A stretch of 64,000 nucleotides of DNA from Catenovulum sediminis (GCF_007289895.1 NZ_CP041660.1:1054001-1118000); one strand, 5' to 3'; numbered from the stretch's first letter, positions 1-9,587 are shown. A program made the numbers and translations. Notes: a model not told the origin generated them from the sequence alone.

Positions 1-1888
1 CAAAAGGCGGTGTATAACCTTCAATCACAACCGGTATCTTTTGTTGAGCGGCGACATTTTCGATACTGGCTAATAAACTCAAATATTGCTCAGCACAACG
101 TAAAGGCGGCATAAATAAATACAGTTTACCTTCGCGACATTCTAACGCGAGCGCGGTTTTCAGTAATTCTTCGCCGACATAACCTTTATTTTTTGCCTGT
201 ACAGCAGCATCAAACTGTTCGGGCAACTGAGTCGGATCTCGTTCTATTAAAGGGGCCGCTTCGCCTAAACTAGACAGAGGTAATCGATAACCAATGGGCG
301 AATCGCCCGGTAGTAAAAAACAATACTGACGTTTAAATTGCCATACGCAAGACTGCCAAAGGTTTTGACTATCATCCCACGTGAGTGGGATCACATAACC
401 AACCGGTTGCTCAATGCCTTTTTCCATTTTGGCTAAGAAGCCTTTACGGCTCATTGCATGCAGGAGCTCAGGTGTTTTAGGTTCGGGGTCAACTGGCAAA
501 CAACCTTCTTGCCACAGGTGATATAAGATATCTTCGTAGGCTGTCGTAATACAGCTTTTTTGTAATCCGAGCTCTAATACCAAAGCCTGACTAAACGCTG
601 CCGTTTTATCTATATCAATTGCATAATCTTTAGTAATGTCAGCCAATAACGCGGGAGATTTCCAAATCGGCTCGCCGTCTCTTCGCCAATAACACGCATA
701 TTGCCAGCGTGGCAGGGGTTCACCTGGATACCACTTGCCTTGACCATAATGGGTAAAACTGCCCGGACTAAAGGTGGCTTGCATTTTTTTAAATAACTGA
801 TGTGCTAAACGACGCTTGTCTTCTCCTTCGGCTGCGGTGTTCCATTGCTCGCTTTCCATATCATCAATTGAAATAAAGGTCGGTTCACCGCCCATCGTTA
901 ATTCAATGCCATTTTTCTGCAATAAATTATCAACGGTTAAACCCAATTTATTAATTTCGGCCCACTGAGCTTCTGAGTAAGGTTTAGTCACCCGCGGCAT
1001 TTCGTGCACACGAACCACTTTATTATAAAAATCGAAAGTGGATTCACATTTTTCAATCACACCAGATACGGGCGCAGCGGAGCCCGGTTCGGGAGTACAT
1101 GCCAACGGGATATGCCCTTCCCCAGCAAATAAACCTGAGGTCGGATCTAATCCTATCCAACCGGCCCCCGGTACATACACCTCACACCATGCGTGCAAGT
1201 CAGTAAAATCTTTTTCGGGACCGCTCGGGCCATCAAGGGATTTTTCATCGGGTGCCAACTGTACTAAATACCCAGAGACAAAACGTGCGGCCATGCCAAG
1301 ATGCCTGAACAGTTGAACTAAAAGCCAGGATGAATCACGACATGAACCCGACTTTTTCTGTAACGTTTCATCTATTGTTTGTACGCCCGCTTCCATTCGA
1401 ATGCCATACTCAATCATTTGATAAATGATACGATTCACATTAACGATAAAATCAACGGTACTGGTATCTTTTTTGTTTTCTTGCTGACAGCGCGCTATCA
1501 GTTGTACAAAAGCCTCGGATGCAATGTCGTGTTCCAGATAAGGCGTTAAATCTTTTTTAAGCCGCTCTGGGTAACTAAAAGGGAACGTTTGTGCGTACTC
1601 TTCAACAAAAAAGTCAAATGGATTAATGACTGTCATTTCAGCCACTAAATCAACGGTGAACCAAAATTTTTCAGTTTTTTCAGGAAAAACAACACGTGCC
1701 AGATAATTCCCGAAAGGATCTTGTTGCCAGTTAATAAAATGTGTTTCAGGATAAACTTTGAGTGAATAACTTTTAATCGGTGTCCGACAATGCGGGGCGG
1801 GTCTTAAACGAAATGTATGCGGCTCCATGCGAATTGCTTTGTCGTATACATACTCAGTGTGATGCGTAATACCAATGGTAATTGTCAT
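1..1888 (-). CDS. Transglutaminase-like / DUF2126 family protein (C-terminus beyond window)
   Basis: The minus-strand frame is open from ATG 1888 to the window edge (629 codons). An N-terminal beta-rich region is followed by a bacterial transglutaminase core. The catalytic cysteine lies in GSCRDSSW near residue 187, and the histidine lies in DLHAWCEVYVPG, followed by the Asp-containing GLDPTSG. From about residue 325 the DUF2126 part begins, with the typical ELTMGGEPTF segment. This fusion is a known bacterial family usually found with an alpha-E domain protein; its substrate is not established, but a cysteine protease or transglutaminase-fold activity is expected. AGGGGA lies 6 nt before the ATG. 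The N-terminal half shows no frameshift in the segments I checked. The C-terminal part of DUF2126 lies outside the window. Confidence 0.85.
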   Translation of the reverse strand, partial: MTITIGITHHTEYVYDKAIRMEPHTFRLRPAPHCRTPIKSYSLKVYPETHFINWQQDPFGNYLARVVFPEKTEKFWFTVDLVAEMTVINPFDFFVEEYAQTFPFSYPERLKKDLTPYLEHDIASEAFVQLIARCQQENKKDTSTVDFIVNVNRIIYQMIEYGIRMEAGVQTIDETLQKKSGSCRDSSWLLVQLFRHLGMAARFVSGYLVQLAPDEKSLDGPSGPEKDFTDLHAWCEVYVPGAGWIGLDPTSGLFAGEGHIPLACTPEPGSAAPVSGVIEKCESTFDFYNKVVRVHEMPRVTKPYSEAQWAEINKLGLTVDNLLQKNGIELTMGGEPTFISIDDMESEQWNTAAEGEDKRRLAHQLFKKMQATFSPGSFTHYGQGKWYPGEPLPRWQYACYWRRDGEPIWKSPALLADITKDYAIDIDKTAAFSQALVLELGLQKSCITTAYEDILYHLWQEGCLPVDPEPKTPELLHAMSRKGFLAKMEKGIEQPVGYVIPLTWDDSQNLWQSCVWQFKRQYCFLLPGDSPIGYRLPLSSLGEAAPLIERDPTQLPEQFDAAVQAKNKGYVGEELLKTALALECREGKLYLFMPPLRCAEQYLSLLASIENVAAQQKIPVVIEGYTPPF

Positions 1889-1991
1889 GCTAAATCCCCT
1901 TTATGCCAATGACTAATATTTAGGCAGGGATTTATTAAACTAGCAAGGGAAATTATTTAAATTTTAATGATTTATTGATTGATAAAGACTT

Positions 1992-2024
1992 AAAAGCGGA
2001 AAAAGCAATAAGGCTTTTTCCGCT
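1992..2024 (-). terminator. Intrinsic terminator after di-haem oxidoreductase 1
   Basis: A perfect 12-bp stem (1995-2006 with 2013-2024) with a 6-nt loop is followed, in the minus direction, by TTTT. It lies 19 bp after the stop of the gene ending at 2043 and separates it from the DUF2126 gene. Confidence 0.75.
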
Positions 2025-2042
2025 GTTGGCTAATTGTTCCGC

Positions 2043-3416
2043 CTATAACGATTTTAAAAATGCTAAAACTGCATCTTTATCCGCTTGTGATAACGCTTGA
2101 TAAGCATTTTTACTCGTTTCAGCTTCACCTCCATGCCAGAGAATAGCTTCTTCGATTGTACGCGCACGACCATCGTGTAAGTAACCTATACGATTCATAT
2201 TTTGTTCTCTTTGCTGCGCATTAACGATGGATATCTGATCGTTGCCTTTTAAATCACCTAGCATCACACTTTCAGTATGTCCTAATCCCCACAAGGGCGC
2301 TGTTCGCCATTCAGCGCCTGATGCACTGCCTTCAGCTAGGTTATCGGCTAATCCGGGTCCCATATCGTGCAATAACAAATCTGTGTAGGGTCGAATTGTT
2401 TGATTACGCAACTCTGTCAATGGGTGATGTGCGCTGGTTTGCATTTCAGGTCGATGGCAAGCGGCACAATTCATCTCACCAAATAAGTCTTCACCTCGTA
2501 ACGTTTGCAAATCTGTCAAATCGCGGCGTGCTGGCACCCCTAATAAACTGACATATTTAACTAGGTCATCTAATGTTTCATCTGATAACTCGGATCCCTG
2601 TTGATTACCACATGTGGTTTGCTGCGAACCACAATCAGGTGTGGGTAACACAGAAGTCATCACCCCCATATCACTATTAAAAGCAGCTGCGACTTGATGA
2701 CGCACGCTGGAAGTGGCTGCTTTATAGCCAAAACGTCCCACGCGGGTGTCACTTGTGACCGGATCAATCACCAAAGAAACTTTACCCGAAATTCCGTCGC
2801 TTGATTTGCTGTCATCGGGATCTGCCCAAGCGATGATATCTTCTTCACTAACTGCTTCTAAGAGTCCCAATCCCACCAGATTAGGGGCAATGCGAGCAGA
2901 AAATTGCGCAGGCTGAATGCCGCTGAAAACATAATTAGGCTGACGTAAACCATTGGTTAATTCAGTCCAAGGCGCTAAGGTAACATTCCCCTCACTCGCC
3001 ACATTGCCAATTTGATTGGGTTGCAATACGCGTCCAGCCGCTGGGTGCGGGTTACCCGCTTCATCACCAATTTTAAACACCCACTTATCTAAGGGTTCGC
3101 CAACATCAGCAACAAAAGCACGACCATTGCGCACATGACAACCTGAACAAGATTCGTGAATGTAGTGCGTGCCGACTTTACCTACCTGTTCATTCCAAAT
3201 TCCATTTTCAAAACGCTCGTCATGCTCGCCTGTCTCAAAGTTAGTATGGTGGACACGACGACCTTCAACAAAAGCTTGGCCATTAACATGGCTCAGATTA
3301 GTGGCCATTTGCATAAATCGTCCAGCGGGTTCATTGGTATAGTTGTAACCTAACGTTGTATCGCCGCCCAATAACCCTTGGCTCGCAATTGGATAACCAT
3401 CGTCATAGGAGTCCAC
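2043..3416 (-). CDS. Di-haem oxidoreductase 1, C-terminal catalytic part (frameshifted fragment)
   Basis: This is the C-terminal section of one gene that runs 5715-2043. It belongs to the DHOR/DUF1111 family of di-haem c-type cytochromes related to CcpA/MauG-like peroxidases. Two haem-attachment motifs are visible: CSGCH (in ESCSGCHVRNGRA) and CAACH (in NCAACHRPEMQ). The C-terminal motif GRARTIEEAILWHGGEA is typical of the family. The frame stays open upstream of the listed GTG to about 3500, where the frame is lost at a run of five G (3498-3502, plus strand). One extra base there joins it to the middle fragment through PEGSRKNYYGTTFLY, which matches the paralogue's AGTRLNYYGTTFLY. With both frameshifts corrected the protein is 1224 aa. 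It is probably periplasmic or surface-exposed, because c-type haem is attached outside the cytoplasm. Its physiological substrate is unknown. Confidence 0.8.
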   Translation of the reverse strand: MDSYDDGYPIASQGLLGGDTTLGYNYTNEPAGRFMQMATNLSHVNGQAFVEGRRVHHTNFETGEHDERFENGIWNEQVGKVGTHYIHESCSGCHVRNGRAFVADVGEPLDKWVFKIGDEAGNPHPAAGRVLQPNQIGNVASEGNVTLAPWTELTNGLRQPNYVFSGIQPAQFSARIAPNLVGLGLLEAVSEEDIIAWADPDDSKSSDGISGKVSLVIDPVTSDTRVGRFGYKAATSSVRHQVAAAFNSDMGVMTSVLPTPDCGSQQTTCGNQQGSELSDETLDDLVKYVSLLGVPARRDLTDLQTLRGEDLFGEMNCAACHRPEMQTSAHHPLTELRNQTIRPYTDLLLHDMGPGLADNLAEGSASGAEWRTAPLWGLGHTESVMLGDLKGNDQISIVNAQQREQNMNRIGYLHDGRARTIEEAILWHGGEAETSKNAYQALSQADKDAVLAFLKSL

Positions 3417-3451
3417 TTCCCACTCAAAGGGCTTTAAGCCACCTTCACCGA

Positions 3452-3739
3452 CTATGTATAAAAATGTCGTGCCATAATAATTTTTTCTCGAACCTTCGGG
3501 GGTTGAATTAAAAACTGGCTCAGTTCAAATTCCATGCGCTGCCCCTTTGCCAGTGGAATTCTTTGCTGCCCGCCATTTAACCACTTGCTGGTAATTGAAA
3601 CCTGATACTTCCACTGATGACCTTGATCGCTAACGCGCTGAAATTCATTGTTGTAAGTACCGGGTGTGCCATCGACCACTATCACATCTTGTTCCATATT
3701 GTGATGAAATTGACCGGTTGCATTAATGCCCAGAACCAA
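3452..3739 (-). pseudogene. Di-haem oxidoreductase 1, middle fragment between two frameshifts
   Basis: These 95 codons fill the gap between the N- and C-terminal fragments of the same gene. The segment from ATGQFHH to RMEFELSQFLIQPP aligns by eye with TTGQFNF to RMEFEVSQFLLSPP in the paralogue at 16624-19862. The TTG that opens the frame is not a genuine start. Entry into this frame needs one extra base near 3736-3737: adding a G gives EFRAWVLGINATGQF, against EFRVWYNGLTTTGQF in the paralogue. Exit needs one extra base in the run at 3498-3502. Both are single missing G/C bases. I treat this as part of one gene, not as a separate protein. Confidence 0.75.
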
Positions 3740-5715
3740 GCCCTAAACTCTTTAACGCCCAATTCCCATTCGGTGATAAAAGTCACATCAATTCTATCTC
3801 CGCCATGATCAACATAGTCTTCAATCTGGATCCGCGCAGTACGATAAATCCAATAAGTCGCCAGATAGTGGTCATAGTGGTCATTTTGCATGCTGTCTTT
3901 GGCGTGACGGTCGCGACCTCGATCGGAAAAACGTGTAACCCAAGCATCGCCTCGGTTATAAACCGTTGCAGGTTCTTGTGCTGTTTGCGCATTATATAAA
4001 GGGGTAACCGCCCCCAGCTCAATACTACATCCTTGCGAGTCAACCGTATCATGAGTGGGTGTATTGGGGCACTGGTCATCGCTATCGGCCACACCATCAT
4101 TGTCGCTATCTGTTATTTGGCAGCCAACCGAATCAACCATGGCATTTGCTGGCGTATTTGGACATTGGTCTTGTGAATCGATAACACCATCATTGTCTGC
4201 ATCTGGGTTTGATGGTATTTCACAGCCATCAGCATCCACTGCAGCGCCTGAAGGTGTATTTGGGCATTGGTCGACGTTATTATTAACACCATCTTGATCA
4301 TCATCGGACTCTGAAACCACTGTCCCATTAAAAGTATAAGTGTTGGCTTCAGTATCGATTGCACCGCCATTATTTTCATGCGTGAAATAATACCAAATTT
4401 GATCCCCATCATTGAGGTTAGAAACTTCATACTGCATTTGGTTGTTATTTAAAGACATCGCAACATTTAGCTGCCCACCATTGTTTACTCGGTAATGCAA
4501 ATCTGCCCAGCTTGCATTACAATAAAAAACAACCCCAGTTGTGGATTCACTTGCGATACCACAAGCACCTGTGGTCGGATATTCACAACCATTAGCGGAA
4601 ACATTTGCCCCAGCACTGGTATTAGGGCATTGATCGATGTCATCTGTTACGCCGTCTTGATCGCTATCCATACAGCTTGCTGATTGACAAGCTGTAACAG
4701 GATCAAACTGCAACCAATTGATATTGACAGGCCCTGAATCGATATTCACTCGCATCGTGTGTAGACCCGCGGAGCTGACAGAAATTGTCCCTAATACCTG
4801 ATCAATATAACTTTGCCAACCGCCAGTCGCATCAACTGATGCACTACCAACGGCTTCACCTGAGAATAAAACCGAGTAATTCGCACCACTTACTTGACTG
4901 GCGACTCGACTGGTTAATTGATACTCACCAGCTTGCAACTCTACCTGATATTCAAGCCACTCGCCCGCATCTGTCCAACCTACATTAAAACCACCATCCG
5001 TGTCTGTTGTAGATTGAATATCCACATCATCAGTACGATATTCCCCTCCCACATTACCAGCTGTGGTATCGAAAAATGCACTATAATCTTCAGCTTCAAC
5101 ACGCACTGTTTGCGCACTATTCGAGTTTACCCGCCAGAGAATATCATCAATGCCTAACGAAAAAGTACGGGCTGGCAACTGTCCGTCGATGCTGGCTATA
5201 TTAAACAGGTCTTTCATTGAGTGCAGAGCAATAAACTGCCCCCGCAGTTCATTTACGGGAATCGAAACTAAACTCCATTCACCATCTCTGATTAAACCAT
5301 ATTGATTCTGATGAGCGGCAAAATCAATCCAATGTTCGTTGCCAAACGTATCCGAAACGCCCACTTTAAAACTGATATCCGCCGGAATTTTAATTTGAAA
5401 CTCTAGAACGCCTTGCTCAAAAGCTGACATGTCTTGCGCATTTCTCGCCTGCACCCCGCCGCCGAACCATTGATTTTCAGAAACATAATCCCAACTGATG
5501 ATATTGCTGCCTTCATAAGCGGGCATATTACCCTGTTGCATTGAGTTTGGGTTCCAAATGTAAATATCCGATGTGGACCCTGTTTCGAGTTTAGTATCGA
5601 CGGTTGTGGTATCTGTAAAGACGCCGTAATTGTATGAGGTACTGGTGTTGGCTTGTGCATGTGCAAATAATCCTGCAGACAGTACGGCAAACACCATTTT
5701 GTTAATGTTAAACAT
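3682..5715 (-). CDS. Di-haem oxidoreductase 1, N-terminal part: signal peptide, CBM6, TSP3 repeats, CBM56-like module
   Basis: The protein starts with a Sec signal peptide (residues 1-22, ending AHAQA). About residues 25-195 form a beta-sandwich module that resembles modules in the lipoprotein at 28152-30493 and the GH17-like protein at 33905-35715. A CBM6 follows at about 205-340 (VEAEDYSAFFDTTAGN, then GGFNVGWTDAGEWLEYQV). TSP3 calcium-binding repeats of the form DxDxDGVxDxxDxCPNT follow. They are interrupted at about 385-465 by a module with WADLHYRVNNGGQLNV that resembles the beta-1,3-glucan-binding CBM56. The final section begins the oxidoreductase domain and goes out of frame near 3737. 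The last ~18 listed residues are therefore out of frame. The binding modules imply attachment to a beta-glucan; that target is inferred. The gene is monocistronic, with the terminator at 1992-2024. Confidence 0.8.
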   Translation of the reverse strand: MFNINKMVFAVLSAGLFAHAQANTSTSYNYGVFTDTTTVDTKLETGSTSDIYIWNPNSMQQGNMPAYEGSNIISWDYVSENQWFGGGVQARNAQDMSAFEQGVLEFQIKIPADISFKVGVSDTFGNEHWIDFAAHQNQYGLIRDGEWSLVSIPVNELRGQFIALHSMKDLFNIASIDGQLPARTFSLGIDDILWRVNSNSAQTVRVEAEDYSAFFDTTAGNVGGEYRTDDVDIQSTTDTDGGFNVGWTDAGEWLEYQVELQAGEYQLTSRVASQVSGANYSVLFSGEAVGSASVDATGGWQSYIDQVLGTISVSSAGLHTMRVNIDSGPVNINWLQFDPVTACQSASCMDSDQDGVTDDIDQCPNTSAGANVSANGCEYPTTGACGIASESTTGVVFYCNASWADLHYRVNNGGQLNVAMSLNNNQMQYEVSNLNDGDQIWYYFTHENNGGAIDTEANTYTFNGTVVSESDDDQDGVNNNVDQCPNTPSGAAVDADGCEIPSNPDADNDGVIDSQDQCPNTPANAMVDSVGCQITDSDNDGVADSDDQCPNTPTHDTVDSQGCSIELGAVTPLYNAQTAQEPATVYNRGDAWVTRFSDRGRDRHAKDSMQNDHYDHYLATYWIYRTARIQIEDYVDHGGDRIDVTFITEWELGVKEFRAWFWALMQPVNFITIWNKM

Positions 5716-6035
5716 ACCTATTACCCATTATTGTGTGTTATGTGTAAGTGAAGCAAATGTCTTCACGTGAAAGATTTCAATGACATCCAGATCTATCAGT
5801 GGCCATTAAAACCCGATACACAAAATCTAAGCAGAATGTTTAAATTTGTCGTCACCATTAACATTTTTAATACAAAATAAAATAGACACTTAGCTAAGAT
5901 ATTGATTTTAATGTAGCTTTAAGAGTAGGCAATGCCCATTATGACCAGTGGTCACTAGTTGAAATTCGTTTGCGTTATCTTACGTCTATCACAGAAACAG
6001 GTTTTATGCTGATCAGCTTAAAGTTATTAAACGCT
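5716..6035. other. Intergenic region upstream of di-haem oxidoreductase 1
   Basis: These 320 bp separate the AraC regulator stop from the oxidoreductase start. They are AT-rich and show no credible ORF. They hold an inverted repeat GTGAAG-N7-CTTCAC at 5748-5766 and the palindrome at 5942-5954 listed separately. A promoter for the oxidoreductase must lie here, but no clear -35/-10 pair could be assigned. Confidence 0.5.
5942..5954. promoter_or_regulatory. 13-bp palindrome, possible operator
   Basis: TGACCAGTGGTCA is a perfect odd-length palindrome (6+1+6). It lies 82 bp downstream of the AraC gene stop and about 230 bp upstream of the oxidoreductase start. A regulator site is plausible, but no binding protein can be named. 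Confidence 0.3.
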
Positions 6036-7223
6036 TTATAAATGTTGTTTACGGTATTGGCTGGGAGACATTTGCACAAAGCGATTAAAAAAACGATGAA
6101 ATGAAGACTTATTATTAAAGCCAGATTGCAATAATATGTCCATAATACTGAGTGTTTGGGTCGATTCTTGTAACAACAAACGCTTTGCATGCTCGACTCG
6201 ATGAAAGTTAATCAACTCATAAAAGTTGGTCTGCATAATTTTATTGATTGCCGTTGATACATCTTTGACATTTGAGCCAACCGTCAGCGCTAAATCTTCA
6301 ATGGTTAAATTAGGCTGAAGATAAATTTTCGATTCATCTAAAGCGTGTTTAATTTGTGAGGTAAGCTGTTGCCAATTATCTTGTGTAAAGTCATCCTCTA
6401 TTGCGGTGTCATTTTCAATTTTCACCTCTTTTGATTGCGTGATTTGTTGAGTGTATTTAAGGTTAAACAACATAAGGATATTAATTAAGATAAAAACAAG
6501 ATAACTGTAGGCGGTCGCGACACTATCCGCCGTTGGCCCTCCCCAAATGTCATCTGTAAATGCAATCAGTAAAGACCAAGCCCATACCAGCATAAAACAA
6601 CAGCTAAATATGGTCAGCCAGATAACCTGCTCAAGTGAAAATGAAGAATAATTAACTTGTAAATCCTGATAGTGTTTTTTGACCGCCCAAATAACCGCCG
6701 TCGCATAAATGATTGAGATAAGTATCGTCATATACCAGATAATTCGGGCTGATAATTGCTGATTGAAACTGCCCTGCGCGAAGCGGTAATTATCTAATTG
6801 AATAGCAAAAACAGAAAACAGGAAAATCACCAAAATGGGACTAATAAAATGCAATAAATGGCTGAGTTTTAGTGAAAAATCTTTTCTTGTTAAGCTTAAA
6901 ATAAACAATAAAAAAACCGGGCCTCGAAGCAATTCAGCGACAATATAGACATATAGCAGCAGCGTTTGCGCAAGCCATGACGCACTTTTTAATTCTGGGT
7001 TCCACATAAAAATTAAACACAGACAGTCAATCGCAATTATCAGCATAAACGCCGCTAACAAATAACTTTCCAGTGTCCGCTTGGTTGGTGGCAATAAGCG
7101 ATAAACAGCTAAAAGCATGGCTTCACAAACCGTTACAAACAAAAAAACATCGTGCAGATTATAAATTCGCTCGGTTAATCCGGGGGAAGCCTGAGTGACA
7201 TTATTTACCACATAAATCAACAT
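6036..7223 (-). CDS. AraC-family transcriptional regulator with multi-pass membrane N-terminus
   Basis: The 395-aa protein has about seven hydrophobic helices in residues 20-265, a short charged linker and a C-terminal AraC/XylS helix-turn-helix domain (about 285-395). The second HTH carries the usual SIMDILLQSGFNNKSSFHRFF and FVQMSPSQYRK signatures. Membrane-embedded AraC proteins of this layout are common in Alteromonadales and Bacteroidetes and probably sense an extracytoplasmic signal. The ATG lies 9 bp after the stop of the serine hydrolase gene, so the two are co-transcribed. The ligand is unknown; a sugar or a product of the serine hydrolase is a guess from context. Likely targets are neighbouring genes such as the oxidoreductase or the hydrolase. 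Confidence 0.85.
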   Translation of the reverse strand: MLIYVVNNVTQASPGLTERIYNLHDVFLFVTVCEAMLLAVYRLLPPTKRTLESYLLAAFMLIIAIDCLCLIFMWNPELKSASWLAQTLLLYVYIVAELLRGPVFLLFILSLTRKDFSLKLSHLLHFISPILVIFLFSVFAIQLDNYRFAQGSFNQQLSARIIWYMTILISIIYATAVIWAVKKHYQDLQVNYSSFSLEQVIWLTIFSCCFMLVWAWSLLIAFTDDIWGGPTADSVATAYSYLVFILINILMLFNLKYTQQITQSKEVKIENDTAIEDDFTQDNWQQLTSQIKHALDESKIYLQPNLTIEDLALTVGSNVKDVSTAINKIMQTNFYELINFHRVEHAKRLLLQESTQTLSIMDILLQSGFNNKSSFHRFFNRFVQMSPSQYRKQHL

Positions 7224-7232
7224 AAGCGCGAC

Positions 7233-8414
7233 TCACATCTCTACCTGCTTGCTTAATGCAATCATTGACTTAATTTGAGGGATGATGAAATTTTCCACCA
7301 ATCTTCTACTTTGCTCAGAATAGACCGGCCAGTTGAGGTAGTGTCCCTGTGTTATCACAATCACCAATTGTAAACTGGGAACCGTAATTACATACTGGCC
7401 CCCATCTCCTTCCATTACCCATGCAGAATAGCCTGCATAGTCACGCAACCACAAATAATAGCCATAATGCTCTTCATTGACAGCAACGTGCGGCTGCTGC
7501 ATTTGTTTTACCCAACTCGCATCTACTATTTGCGTTCCCTGCCAAGCGCCTTGGTTTAAAAGTAACTGACCCAATTTTAATAAATCGCGGCTGCGCATAA
7601 ACATTCTGGCTGATGCTTCTGGCGCTCCGTTTGGCTGCTGAAACCATTGATACTCTGTAATTTCAAGCGGTAAAAACAAATTCTGATCGGTCCAATCCTT
7701 CAATGTAGTTTGCCGCTCCTGCCTTAGTTTACGATCAAACAGGCTCAACAAAAAATTTGGCAAGGCGCTGTTATAGGTCCAATATTTTTTCTCTGACGAA
7801 CAATCTTGTGATAATAGATAGGTTACGAAATCAGCTTGCTGCCACAAGTTTTTTAAATCATCGCCCTGCCATTCATCCCATTGATAAGCCGTTTGCATTG
7901 TCAACGCATCAAAAATAGTCAAATCTTGGTGTGCTTCGCATTTACTCAGTAATGCTTGTTCTTTTTCGGTTAAAAGTTGAGCGACGTTTGTATCCGCAGT
8001 GAAATTAAACGCTGGCAGTAAACTCCCCACTATCAGTGCACTAATGCTTTTATTAACAGACGCAATATAGTGCAAGTCGTCCTGTTGCCATTGTTTAATT
8101 CTTTGGCTGTGTATCCGTTTAATGCCGGCGGAAAAATCGATGTAATCTTGATTGCCGACGTAATATTGTTCAAAAAGAATTTGTGATTTATGGTAAATCA
8201 GCAGGCTATGCAGCTCGCTAAAACCGCCTTTTTCAGCTGGTATTGTAGTTTGCGCGAATAACTTAGGAAATGCACTGCGATTTTTTTCTAGCATGTGCAG
8301 TGATTTCATATCTTTATAAGCAGCAGCAAACAACAATACAGCCAGCGACAAAGGGATCGCAAACAACAAGAGCCAAATCAATTTCTTAAACGAAAACGCC
8401 GTTTCTCTTGCCAT
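7233..8414 (-). CDS. Serine hydrolase of the beta-lactamase (class C / PBP4*) family
   Basis: This 393-aa protein has an N-terminal hydrophobic anchor or signal segment (about residues 10-33) and the SxxK motif as SVNK in YIASVNKSIS near residue 125. A downstream YWTYNSALPNF segment supplies the tyrosine motif region, and late GDGGQYVI residues stand in for the KTG strand. The family contains esterases, D-aminopeptidases and carboxypeptidases as well as beta-lactamases, so resistance should not be assumed. ATG 8414 is chosen because AAGG lies 10 nt upstream; an in-frame ATG at 8435 lacks a ribosome-binding site. A LacI-type palindrome at 8476-8489 sits in the promoter region. The gene is followed directly by the AraC regulator. 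Confidence 0.8.
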   Translation of the reverse strand: MARETAFSFKKLIWLLLFAIPLSLAVLLFAAAYKDMKSLHMLEKNRSAFPKLFAQTTIPAEKGGFSELHSLLIYHKSQILFEQYYVGNQDYIDFSAGIKRIHSQRIKQWQQDDLHYIASVNKSISALIVGSLLPAFNFTADTNVAQLLTEKEQALLSKCEAHQDLTIFDALTMQTAYQWDEWQGDDLKNLWQQADFVTYLLSQDCSSEKKYWTYNSALPNFLLSLFDRKLRQERQTTLKDWTDQNLFLPLEITEYQWFQQPNGAPEASARMFMRSRDLLKLGQLLLNQGAWQGTQIVDASWVKQMQQPHVAVNEEHYGYYLWLRDYAGYSAWVMEGDGGQYVITVPSLQLVIVITQGHYLNWPVYSEQSRRLVENFIIPQIKSMIALSKQVEM

Positions 8415-8475
8415 AAAAAGAATTCCTTGTTTCATTGACTAATACTGTCACGAGCCGCTCTAGCTGATAATTAAA

Positions 8476-8489
8476 GGTAAGCGCTTTCA
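8476..8489. promoter_or_regulatory. LacI-type operator upstream of serine hydrolase
   Basis: The 14-mer GGTAAGCGCTTTCA has the central CG and flanking dyad of LacI-family operators. It lies about 62 bp upstream of the preferred start and matches five other intergenic sites in this window. Confidence 0.55.
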
Positions 8490-8543
8490 ACTGCACATAG
8501 CCCTTTAACTTAATAATGAGAGACGAGCCGATGTACGTGCCAA

Positions 8544-9587
8544 CTAGCGATTAAGCCTATTCAAAACCAACGAACGTAACCTGCGTACTATATTTTCATT
8601 CATCGGTGCCAACGACCCTTGGCTGTGGGGCGGTATATGTTGCCGAGGTTTGTCAGCATCACCAAAAACATAATACTCAAATAAGTTTTTCCAAGCAGCC
8701 TTTTGAGCCGGCGGCAAGTCACGGATTGTCATTTGAGCATAGGTTAATACACCCGCTGGTGTTTCCATAAAATCAGGTGATTGACGCCACCAATAGTTAA
8801 CCAGTATGTTATAACGCGCTAAACTTTCAACATGGTGCCACCACATAGCTGGAATAAATAACGCATCACCGGGTTCAAGCTCGGCCACTAGCGCCTGCTC
8901 AATTGCCTGTTTGAATTTAGGATACTTGTTATAATCTGGCTGATGAAAATCAACTAAACTAATAGCCTGTCCTGCAGGGTTAAACTCCAGCGGGCCAATA
9001 TATAAATTTTCTAGCTGCTCAGGCGGAAAAAGTGTAAAACGGCGTTTACCCACCGCATTAACTGCAATGTTGTCCGGTAAATCAAAATGTGCAGAAATAC
9101 GCGACTGATTGCCAATCCAGATGCTGGCATGCGGTTTTTTACCCAGTAAACCTTTCTCTTGCCCCCCTTTGTCTTGAAGAAAAAGGTTATTCTCGCTTTC
9201 AAAACCTGGTAAGCACTGCTCGATAGCGGTTGAGCCAACATAAAAGCTAGGGGGTTGTGCATCATCTAAATGCTGAAAAATTTTATCTAATACCTGATCT
9301 AACGGCACCATCGCCCTGTCGAAGTTTAAATTAGACAGATCTTCGTTATATGCATAACGTCCAGCAATTTCAGGTTGCCCGTGAAACACGCCTACTTTTT
9401 GCCCACGATAAAAACGCCGAATATATTCATCTGCATGGCGTGCGGATTGTTGGCCCGCTTTAACAACAGGCCAGCTCTGACATAATCCTTTTATCACATA
9501 GGGTTGCTCTGACGTCAATAACGCTTCAGGCAAATCCCCAATGGTACAACTCCTGATTTCTTTAACTTTTTTATCAACCACTATCAT
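8544..9587 (-). CDS. Cupin-like JmjC-fold protein (cupin_8 family)
   Basis: The 347-aa protein has the cupin_8/JmjC fold. The Fe(II) ligand motif HxD is present in SAHFDLPDNIAVNAVGKRR, and the second histidine lies in FIPAMWWHHVESL about 80 residues later. The preceding TLFPPEQ and the GDALFIP turn are typical. Family members are 2-oxoglutarate- and iron-dependent oxygenases (hydroxylases); the substrate here is unknown. It lies 53 bp after the halogenase and is the last gene of the SapC-halogenase-cupin operon, an association repeatedly seen beside TonB-dependent receptors. No signal peptide is visible, so it is cytoplasmic. The ribosome-binding site is weak. Confidence 0.8.
   Translation of the reverse strand: MIVVDKKVKEIRSCTIGDLPEALLTSEQPYVIKGLCQSWPVVKAGQQSARHADEYIRRFYRGQKVGVFHGQPEIAGRYAYNEDLSNLNFDRAMVPLDQVLDKIFQHLDDAQPPSFYVGSTAIEQCLPGFESENNLFLQDKGGQEKGLLGKKPHASIWIGNQSRISAHFDLPDNIAVNAVGKRRFTLFPPEQLENLYIGPLEFNPAGQAISLVDFHQPDYNKYPKFKQAIEQALVAELEPGDALFIPAMWWHHVESLARYNILVNYWWRQSPDFMETPAGVLTYAQMTIRDLPPAQKAAWKNLFEYYVFGDADKPRQHIPPHSQGSLAPMNENIVRRLRSLVLNRLNR

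Noticed and set aside
3498-3502. Phase variation at G/C runs
   Set aside because: The runs are 2-5 bases, too short for typical slipped-strand switching, and one occurs at a run of only two bases.
7233-8414. Antibiotic-resistance beta-lactamase
   Set aside because: The fold family is shared with esterases and peptidases, the KTG motif is not clear, and the setting is a glycan locus.
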